Made by a program: the position numbers and the translations under genes
Shown here: piece by piece, positions 6,142 to 11,206 of the stretch
How the letters are laid out: each line of letters begins with the position of its first letter
Numbering within the stretch: position 1 is the first letter of the stretch
The notes under the pieces: generated by a model
The model's input: only the letters and a program-made list of their open reading frames with translations
What the model was told of the DNA's origin: nothing
Databases searched by the model: none
Origin: JAJZJT01 sp049964655
Lineage (GTDB): Bacteria; Actinomycetota; Acidimicrobiia; Acidimicrobiales; RAAP-2
Length of the DNA stretch: 11,206 bases
Reading direction: 5' to 3'
NCBI GenBank assembly: GCA_049964655.1
Contig: JBMFXC010000082.1
Span: 1 to 11,206 of the forward strand

Positions 6142-6205
6142 GGGATGCAACTCCTCCTCGGCAACGGCCTCGGCGGCGGCGGTCAGCCCCGCCCGTGACC
6201 GGCCG

Positions 6206-6211
6206 ACCTTA
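6206..6211 (-). promoter_or_regulatory. Candidate -10 box for bioY
   Basis: TAAGGT on the minus strand, a form common in actinobacterial sigma-70-type promoters, 64 bp upstream of the bioY ATG in the 150-bp gap between bioY and the divergent DUF6314 gene. No -35 resembling TTGACA is present at 16-18 nt, so the call rests on the hexamer and its position. Confidence 0.25.
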
Positions 6212-6291
6212 GCAAGCCGAGGTGGACGGGGTACGTGGAGGGCCACCCTCCGCGCTCGCGGCCGGTGGCCCGGTGCGGGAGGATGTCGACC

Positions 6292-6729
6292 GTGGACGTC
6301 GCTGACACGCTCGCCTTCCTGCTGGGAACCTGGGACATCCGGCGCGTCGTCGAGGACCACCACCTCGGCTGCTCCGGCTCCTTCACCGGTACGGTGCGCG
6401 TCGAGCGCTCCGCCGGGGACGCCGAGGGCTCGGCCACCTACCTCGAGGTCGGCGAAGTGCGCTTCGGAGCCCACCGGGGCCCGGCTCGCCGGGTCCTCGA
6501 GCTCCGGCCCCGGGCCGACGGCGCGGTCATGGTCCACTTTGCCGACGGACGTCCCTTCGTCGACCTCGACCTGAGCGGCGGTACGTGGCACGCCGTCCAC
6601 GACTGCGCGGCCGACTCCTACGAGCTCACCACCTCGGCACAGAGCCCGACGCTGCTCACGGAGCGCTGGTGCGTCCGAGGACCGACCAAGCGCTACGACG
6701 CCCAGGCCACGCTCGTGCGCCTGTACTGA
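6292..6729 (+). CDS. DUF6314 family protein
   Basis: A 145-residue soluble protein matching the DUF6314 pattern as I know it: LAFLLGTWDIRR at the start (7-18), SGSFTGTVRVE (28-38), YLEVGEVRFGAHRGPARR (50-67), FADGRPFVDLDLSGGTWHAVH (83-103), CAADSYE (105-111), and RGPTKRYDAQATLVRLY at the end (129-145). The repeated beta strands suggest a small lipocalin-like barrel. The function is unknown, and no catalytic residues can be assigned. Start choice: GTG at 6292 lies 9 nt after GGGAGG (6277-6282) and directly before the conserved LLGTW segment. The in-frame ATG at 6283 has that same GGGAGG abutting it with no spacer, and the upstream ATG at 6235 adds a non-family Arg/Pro-rich stretch. It diverges from bioY and converges on the lipid kinase. 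There is no operon partner. Confidence 0.85.
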   Translation: MDVADTLAFLLGTWDIRRVVEDHHLGCSGSFTGTVRVERSAGDAEGSATYLEVGEVRFGAHRGPARRVLELRPRADGAVMVHFADGRPFVDLDLSGGTWHAVHDCAADSYELTTSAQSPTLLTERWCVRGPTKRYDAQATLVRLY

Positions 6730-6744
6730 GCTCCTGGACGGAGC
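6730..6744 (+). terminator. Short stem-loop just after the DUF6314 stop, weak terminator candidate
   Basis: GCTCC-TGGAC-GGAGC forms a 5-bp stem with a 5-nt loop beginning at the base after the stop codon, followed by GCTTGT. It is the only hairpin I noticed in the 105-bp convergent gap before the lipid kinase stop. The stem is short and the U-tract is missing, so confidence is low. Confidence 0.2.
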
Positions 6745-6834
6745 GCTTGTCCCGAACAGCCCGACAACAGCAACCGGGGCATAGGCGCAGGGCGACTCCA
6801 CCGGCATCCCGGCGACGTCGCTCGACGAGGACGC

Positions 6835-7854
6835 TCAACCCGAGCGTCGCCGTTCCTCGGGCTTCTCGGCACCGGCCCCCTCCGGCCCGAGGGCCGGATG
6901 AGGGAGGATGCCCGGCCCCCATGGTCGCTGGCTGACCGCGGGCCACGCGCCCGATGGCGGAGCGCACACCTGGAGCACGCCGGGCCGTACCCGGATCGTC
7001 AACTCCGTGACCTCGCCGACGTGGTCGCCATCGAACTCGACCGGCAACGGTTCGTCGAGGACGATCCGCACCTCGCGGCCCCTCAGCGTGTGGGCGTGCG
7101 GCGAGCGATGGGCCCGTCCCCGGAGGCCGTGCCAGGCGACGCTCAGCCACTGCAGAGCGCCACGGGGGGCAAACACGAGCACGTCGAGTAGCCCGTCGTC
7201 CGGGCGCGCCTCGGGGAAGAGGGTCATCCCGCCGCGCAGGGTGCCGACGTTGCCCACCAGCGTACCGACGGCGGCAGCCCGGACCGTGTGGACGCCATCG
7301 ACCGTCACCTGAAAGCGCCGCCGCGACGCCGAACGCAGGGCGCGTCCGGCAGCGAGCACGTAAGCCAGCCAGCCAAAGCGCCCCTTGGCGTCCTCGTCGG
7401 TCTCGCGCACGAGGGCGGCGTCGAAACCGACGCCGGCGATCACCGTGAACTCGTGCTCACCGGCATCCAGCACGTCGACCCGCCGCCGAGCCGGAGCAAA
7501 GGCCGCGTCGAGGGCGCCGTCGGTGTCGAGAGGGACGCCCAGGTTCCGGGCCAACAGGTTGCCGGTACCTCGTGGCAGGACCGCGAGCGCCGCACCCGAA
7601 CCAGCCACCGCACGGGCGCAGGCCGTCACCGTCCCGTCACCACCACAGGCGATGACCACGTCGGCGCCACGGGCCAGCGCGTCCCGGGCCTGGCCCGTGC
7701 CAGGGTCGTCGACGGTAGTGTCGAACCGCAGCGGTGGCGGCGCTCCGGCGAGGGCAGCGCGAAGCCGAGCCCGGGCAACCACGGCGTCCGCGTCGGGGAC
7801 CTTGGTCGGGTTGACCACCAGGGCAACCCTCGGCCGCGCCAGCTGCGAGCTCAC
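6835..7854 (-). CDS. Diacylglycerol kinase / YegS-family lipid kinase
   Basis: ATP-dependent lipid kinase (DAGK catalytic domain, LCB5/YegS group) that phosphorylates diacylglycerol or another lipid at the inner membrane face; 339 residues. Motifs: VALVVNPTK (10-18), the nucleotide-loop ACGGDGTVTACA (69-80), LPRGTGNLLARNLGVP (93-108), IAGVGFDAALV (139-149), PEARPDDGLLDVLVF (214-228), and VEFDGDHVG (272-280). All core motifs look intact. The C-terminal 40 residues after VRPGVLQVCA are Pro/Gly/Glu-rich low complexity, an extension not needed by the fold. The GTG at 7854 is preceded by GGAG with a spacer of about 6 nt and begins SSQLARPRVALVVNP, close to the family's usual start. The frame stays open to 8154, but that part is Arg/Gly-rich without family features. 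It is divergent from the GH3 gene. The lipid substrate is not predictable. Confidence 0.94.
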   Translation of the reverse strand: MSSQLARPRVALVVNPTKVPDADAVVARARLRAALAGAPPPLRFDTTVDDPGTGQARDALARGADVVIACGGDGTVTACARAVAGSGAALAVLPRGTGNLLARNLGVPLDTDGALDAAFAPARRRVDVLDAGEHEFTVIAGVGFDAALVRETDEDAKGRFGWLAYVLAAGRALRSASRRRFQVTVDGVHTVRAAAVGTLVGNVGTLRGGMTLFPEARPDDGLLDVLVFAPRGALQWLSVAWHGLRGRAHRSPHAHTLRGREVRIVLDEPLPVEFDGDHVGEVTELTIRVRPGVLQVCAPPSGAWPAVSQRPWGPGILPHPALGPEGAGAEKPEERRRSG

Positions 7855-7906
7855 CGGGGCTCCGTCCGTGTCGTCGTGACCGTCCTCACCAGGCCTCCTC
7901 CGCACC

Positions 7907-7920
7907 AGCACCGTAGTGCT
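7907..7920. promoter_or_regulatory. Inverted repeat with TACGGT hexamer upstream of the lipid kinase
   Basis: AGCAC-CGTA-GTGCT is a perfect 5-bp-arm inverted repeat about 53 bp upstream of the kinase GTG. On the minus strand it contains TACGGT (forward 7910-7915), a plausible -10 hexamer, so symmetry and promoter overlap. No clear -35 is seen. Operator or promoter function is inference. Confidence 0.3.
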
Positions 7921-8048
7921 CTCCTCGCCGCCCGCGACAGTCCGCCCCCGACGGCCCCCACCCGCACCCCTTGCCCGATCGAAGCGGAACGGCCTTCCTG
8001 CCGCGGTCACCACCATCCCTCTCCCCCTCTCCGCAGCGCACCTGGGAG

Positions 8049-8054
8049 TAGCCT
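8049..8054 (+). promoter_or_regulatory. Candidate -10 box for the GH3 gene
   Basis: TAGCCT, a TANNNT-type -10 hexamer, lies 55 bp upstream of the GH3 ATG in the 254-bp divergent gap (7855-8108). There is no TTGACA-like -35 at the usual distance. It abuts the palindrome that starts at 8055, which supports a regulated promoter here. Confidence 0.3.
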
Positions 8055-8068
8055 GAGACGACCGTCTC
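8055..8068. promoter_or_regulatory. Operator-like palindrome before the GH3 gene
   Basis: GAGACG-AC-CGTCTC is a perfect 6-bp-arm inverted repeat with a 2-bp centre. It begins directly after the TAGCCT hexamer and so covers the expected transcription start. A repressor bound here would block initiation. Sugar-responsive LacI-type repressors often control GH3 genes this way, but no regulator gene is in the window. Confidence 0.4.
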
Positions 8069-8108
8069 TGGCAGGTACGCACGGCAGCCAGGGTCGCACT
8101 CAGCGCGC

Positions 8109-11057
8109 ATGTCTTCTCCTCCTCCGACAGGTCAGCCCCATCCGGCGACGTCATGGCGAGCGCGCGTCGCTGGGTGGTGGGCGAGCACGGTCGCCGCCGT
8201 CGGCCGTCGCCCGAACCGTGGCCGAGACGGCGACTGGAACCGGCTCAGGCGTCTCCTCGGTGTCGCCGTCGTCGTCGTGCTGGTGGCCAGCCTCGCCGTC
8301 GAGTGGCCCAGCGAATCGCCGTCAGCCAACGCCGTCGGCGATACCACCCAGTCCGGCGGTCACCCCGGGGGCGGCCCCGGCAGCGACGCCGATGGAGCCC
8401 TGGCCGACCTGCCGACACCTCCCGTACCGGTCACGGACTGCCCATGGCTCCAACTGGCCATGGCCGACGGGGCCTCCCCGGCGACGTTGGCACGCGACGT
8501 CGTCGCCCGGATGACCTTGACCGAGAAGCTCGGCGAGCTCGTCCTGCGGGCAGTCGGACCCTACGAGAACGTCGACAGCGGCGTCGGTCGCCTGTGCATC
8601 CCCTCGCTCAGCCTCCAGGACGGTCCGGCCGGCCTCGCCTACCACGACACGGGGGTGACCGCCCTTCCCGCCCCGCTCGGCGTCGCCGCCTCGTTCGATC
8701 CGTCGCTCGCCCGGGCCTACGGGACCGTGCTCGGTTCGGAAGCACACGCCCAGGGCCTCGACGCCGTGCAGGGACCTAACCTGAACCTCGACCGGGTGGT
8801 GTGGAACGGCCGGGCGTTCGAGGGCTTCGGCGAGGACCCCACCCTGGCAAGCGCCCTCGGCGTTGCCGAGATCGACGGCATCCAGGCGACCGGGACGATG
8901 TCCGACGCCAAGCACCTGGTGGCCTACAACCAGGAGACCAACCGCGGGGCGCTCGACGCCGTCGTCCCCACGAGAGCACTCCACGAGCTCTACCTCGCTC
9001 CCTTCAAGGCTGCCGTGACCAAGGCGCACGTCGCCTCGATCATGTGCGCCTACCCGCGCCTCGATGGCACCTACCAGTGCGAAGACCCGGCGCTGAGCCA
9101 GACACTGTCGAGCTGGGGGTTCACCGGTTTCGTCCGTTCCGATCTCGGGGCCGTCCACAACCCGGCGACCGCGCTCGCCGCCGGCACCGACCTCTTGAAA
9201 CCCAGCTCCATCCCTGCCCTTGCCGCCGCCGTGCACCACGGGCTCGTCACCATGGCGACCATCAACACTGACGTCGAGCGCGTCTTGACCGCGCTCTTCG
9301 CCTACCACCTGGTGGGTCGGCCAGTCGCCGGTACGCCAGGGAAGCCTGTCGACACCCCCGAGAACGCTGCTGTCGCCCTCGATGCCGCCGAACGCTCAGC
9401 CGTCCTGCTGCGCGATCAGGGTGGCGCCCTTCCCCTCAGCCCGACGAAGACCCGCTCGATCGCCGTCATCGGCGCCGCTGCCTCGTCGGTGCCCGTCGCC
9501 GAGGGCTTCGGAAGCGCACACGTCCACGCCCCGTACGTCTCCACGCCGCTGGCTGCCATCCGTGCCGCTGCCGGCCGAGCAACCCGGGTGACGTTCGCTG
9601 CGGGTGCCTCCACCACGCGACCGCTCCCCGACCTCCCGACGGCAGACCTCGTCCCCGCATCCGGAGTCGGCCACGGCCTGACGCTCACCGTGTCCCACGC
9701 CGCCACCACGGCCACGCCCCTCCAGGCGGTCACCTCGACCGCCCGGGCCGTGCTCGTCCCACAGCCTCCCGTCGCCGTGCCCCAGCCCTCGCCGTCGCCC
9801 GAGACGCTCCACCCCCGGGCCGGCGCCGGCAGTCCGGTGAACCCGGCACCGGAGGGCTCCCAGCAAGGACCAACGGGGCACGGAGCCCTCAGCCCCGGTC
9901 TCCGGCACCGGCTGCCCGGCACGGCGTACGGGTCGATGGCCGGCGGCGGCACCCGTATCGAGCTGCCAGCCGGGTGGGGACCAGCCGCCGTGACGTGGAC
10001 GGGGACACTGACCGTGCCGCGCTCGGGGCTCTACGACCTGTCACTGGCCGGCTCGGGCGCGGCCACCCTCACCCTCGACGGGGCCCCGGCGGTGAGCGAC
10101 CCGGAGAACCACGTCCACGGCATCTGGTCCCAACCCGTCACCCTGGTCGCCGGGCACCACTACCAGCTCGCACTGCGCTGGACGCCGTTGGGCGGGGGAG
10201 TGACGACCGCGAGCGCGCTCCAGTTGGGCATGGCCTACGACAGCGGAGCCATCGCCCAAGCGGCGGCCGCGGCCCGACGAGCCCAGGTTGCCGTCGTCTT
10301 CGCCGGTGACTTCAACGCCGAGGCGTTCGACCGTCCCAGCCTCTCCCTCCCCGGCGACGAGAACGCGCTGATCGCCGCCGTGGCCGCCGCCAACCCTCGA
10401 ACGGTGGTCGTCCTCGACACCGGGGGTCCGGTCCTCATGCCGTGGCTCGCCTCCGTGGACGGGGTAGTCGAGGCGTGGTACCCGGGTCAGGCCGACGGGC
10501 AGGCCATCGCTGCCGTGCTCTTCGGGAAGGTCGACCCCTCCGGGCACCTTCCCGTCACCTTCCCGACGTCGATGGCGGCCTCCGGCATCGCCACGGCATC
10601 CCAGTGGCCCGGGGTCGGGCTCACGTCCACCTACAGCGAGGGGCTCGACGTCGGTTATCGCTACGACCACGCCACTGGCACGGTGCCGCTGTTCCCCTTC
10701 GGCTTCGGCCTGTCGTACACGACCTTCTCGCTCAGTGGTCTCACCGGCACCTGGACGGGGACAGCCGAGCGCCTCACCGTCACGGTGGCCGACACCGGCA
10801 CGCGACCGGGCACGGCGGTACCCCAGGTCTACGTGACCCACCCGGCAACGGCCGGCGAGCCACCGGCGGAGCTGGCCGCCTTCGCGACGGTCACCCTCGA
10901 CCCAGGCCAGCACCGCACCATCACCCTCGACGTACCGGCGAGTGCGCTACGCATCTACCAGGGCAGTGGCTGGACGACGGTACCGGGCACCTACACCTTC
11001 GGTATAGGACAGTCCTCGGCGAGCCAGCCACTCGCCGTCACCGCGTCGGTCCCCTGA
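8109..11057 (+). CDS. Membrane-anchored GH3 beta-glycosidase with inserted PA14 domain
   Basis: Family 3 glycoside hydrolase (beta-glucosidase/beta-xylosidase type), 982 residues, acting outside the membrane on beta-linked oligosaccharides. A basic cytoplasmic N-terminus (1-48) precedes a hydrophobic segment (49-64), then a Gly/Pro-rich spacer to about 110. The TIM barrel (about 125-400) has LQDGPAG (169-175), EGFGEDP (238-244), KHLVAYNQETNR (268-279), and the nucleophile Asp345 in FVRSDLGAVH, where the usual SDW is SDL. The second domain starts near 425. It carries a Pro-rich linker (about 550-595) and a PA14-like insert (about 597-715), and contains the likely acid/base Glu738 in FNAEAFDRPSLSLPGDE. 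A C-terminal FnIII-like domain follows FPFGFGLSYTTF (862-873). No Shine-Dalgarno precedes the ATG. The stop lies 4 bp from that of the convergent methyltransferase gene. The exact sugar is unknown; the family is secure. Confidence 0.95.
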   Translation: MSSPPPTGQPHPATSWRARVAGWWASTVAAVGRRPNRGRDGDWNRLRRLLGVAVVVVLVASLAVEWPSESPSANAVGDTTQSGGHPGGGPGSDADGALADLPTPPVPVTDCPWLQLAMADGASPATLARDVVARMTLTEKLGELVLRAVGPYENVDSGVGRLCIPSLSLQDGPAGLAYHDTGVTALPAPLGVAASFDPSLARAYGTVLGSEAHAQGLDAVQGPNLNLDRVVWNGRAFEGFGEDPTLASALGVAEIDGIQATGTMSDAKHLVAYNQETNRGALDAVVPTRALHELYLAPFKAAVTKAHVASIMCAYPRLDGTYQCEDPALSQTLSSWGFTGFVRSDLGAVHNPATALAAGTDLLKPSSIPALAAAVHHGLVTMATINTDVERVLTALFAYHLVGRPVAGTPGKPVDTPENAAVALDAAERSAVLLRDQGGALPLSPTKTRSIAVIGAAASSVPVAEGFGSAHVHAPYVSTPLAAIRAAAGRATRVTFAAGASTTRPLPDLPTADLVPASGVGHGLTLTVSHAATTATPLQAVTSTARAVLVPQPPVAVPQPSPSPETLHPRAGAGSPVNPAPEGSQQGPTGHGALSPGLRHRLPGTAYGSMAGGGTRIELPAGWGPAAVTWTGTLTVPRSGLYDLSLAGSGAATLTLDGAPAVSDPENHVHGIWSQPVTLVAGHHYQLALRWTPLGGGVTTASALQLGMAYDSGAIAQAAAAARRAQVAVVFAGDFNAEAFDRPSLSLPGDENALIAAVAAANPRTVVVLDTGGPVLMPWLASVDGVVEAWYPGQADGQAIAAVLFGKVDPSGHLPVTFPTSMAASGIATASQWPGVGLTSTYSEGLDVGYRYDHATGTVPLFPFGFGLSYTTFSLSGLTGTWTGTAERLTVTVADTGTRPGTAVPQVYVTHPATAGEPPAELAAFATVTLDPGQHRTITLDVPASALRIYQGSGWTTVPGTYTFGIGQSSASQPLAVTASVP

Positions 11058-11082
11058 CCCGTCACCGGCACCCGTCACCGGC
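11058..11082. repeat. 12-bp direct repeat at a convergent gene junction
   Basis: CCCGTCACCGGC occurs at 11058-11069 and 11071-11082 with one base between. The repeats begin immediately after the GH3 stop and cover the stop and last codons of the methyltransferase on the other strand. This may be a slip duplication that changed the protein's last few residues; no function is evident. Confidence 0.6.
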
Positions 11083-11206
11083 GGGCGGGCGGAGCACCCC
11101 GACGAGCTCGACGTGCGCGGTCATCGGGAACAGGTCGAAGACTCGTACGCCCTCGAGCCGCCACCCGGCATCGAGGAGGACGCTGGCGTCGCGCGCGAAC
11201 GTGGCC
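11062..11206 (-). CDS. TrmA/RlmD-type RNA (uracil-5-)-methyltransferase, C-terminal end (partial)
   Basis: The frame enters from the right edge and ends at TGA (forward 11062-11064), giving 48 codons. The translation runs ATFARDASVLLDAGWRLEG, then VRVFDLFPMTAHVELVGVL, then a short Pro/Gly tail. This matches the end of SAM-dependent tRNA/rRNA m5U methyltransferases, in which the catalytic-Cys motif SCDP is followed by A-T-x-A-R-D and the protein ends with a FDLFPxTxHVE segment. The catalytic Cys codon should lie only a few bases beyond the window edge. It modifies a uridine in tRNA or 23S rRNA; which one cannot be told from the tail. It is convergent with the GH3 gene, with only 4 bp between stops. 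Confidence 0.85.
   Translation of the reverse strand, partial: ATFARDASVLLDAGWRLEGVRVFDLFPMTAHVELVGVLRPPAGDGCR

Noticed and set aside
6142..6291. Biotin-responsive operator or riboswitch before bioY
   Set aside because: I found no BirA- or BioQ-like inverted repeat and no structured leader; the leader would be only about 57 nt.
7855..8154. Upstream extension of the lipid kinase reading frame
   Set aside because: It is Arg/Gly-rich with no kinase feature and would overlap the GH3 start. The GTG at 7854 has GGAG at a good distance and begins near the first family strand.
8322..9308. Long open frame on the minus strand (328 codons) inside the GH3 gene
   Set aside because: It is antisense to the barrel domain, shows no family motif, and is a normal by-product of GC-rich third positions. 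The GH3 frame carries intact catalytic motifs.

Overview
The window is GC-rich DNA from what looks like a draft or metagenome assembly of an actinomycete. Very high GC, GTG starts, an F420-type luciferase-fold oxidoreductase, an SCP2-like protein beside a carotenoid-dehydrogenase-like FAD enzyme, and a DUF6314 protein all fit Actinomycetota. The class Acidimicrobiia is my best guess, by inference only. A run of exactly 100 Ns (5370-5469) marks a scaffold gap. No tRNA, rRNA, CRISPR array, transposase or phage gene is visible.

Layout. (1) 1-1482, plus strand: the 3' part of a phytoene-desaturase-like FAD oxidoreductase, overlapping the start of a small SCP2-like protein. They look like a translationally coupled lipid or isoprenoid metabolism pair. 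(2) 1567-2382, minus strand: a membrane-anchored exported protein of unknown function with a Pro/Thr/Ser/Ala stalk. It converges on the SCP2 gene and diverges from the next module across a 208-bp regulatory gap. (3) 2591-4260, plus strand: a family 2 glycosyltransferase and a NodB-type polysaccharide deacetylase joined by a 4-base GTGA overlap, probably making and de-N-acetylating a surface glycan. (4) 4351-5250, minus strand: a luciferase-like, probably F420-dependent oxidoreductase. Upstream of it lies a small array of 16-bp repeats containing GTCGAC, interrupted by the N gap and present as an identical 55-bp copy on each side. (5) 5557-6141, minus strand: bioY, the biotin-binding S component of an ECF transporter. 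(6) 6292-6729, plus strand: a DUF6314 protein divergent from bioY. (7) 6835-7854, minus strand: a diacylglycerol-kinase/YegS-type lipid kinase. (8) 8109-11057, plus strand: a large membrane-anchored GH3 beta-glycosidase with an inserted PA14 domain and a C-terminal FnIII-like domain. A palindrome lies next to its candidate -10 box. (9) 11062-11206, minus strand: the C-terminal end of a TrmA/RlmD-type RNA uridine methyltransferase, whose stop lies 4 bases past the GH3 stop.

Most genes are ordinary chromosomal functions and alternate in orientation, so few operons are present. The cell-envelope theme is the strongest: glycosyltransferase, deacetylase, stalked exported protein, lipid kinase and anchored GH3 enzyme all act at or on the envelope. 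I found no convincing new defence or mobile system. The items most worth checking are the repeat-flanked gap, the altered motifs in the deacetylase, the stalked orphan protein with its repeat-rich divergent promoter region, and the GH3 operator-like palindrome.
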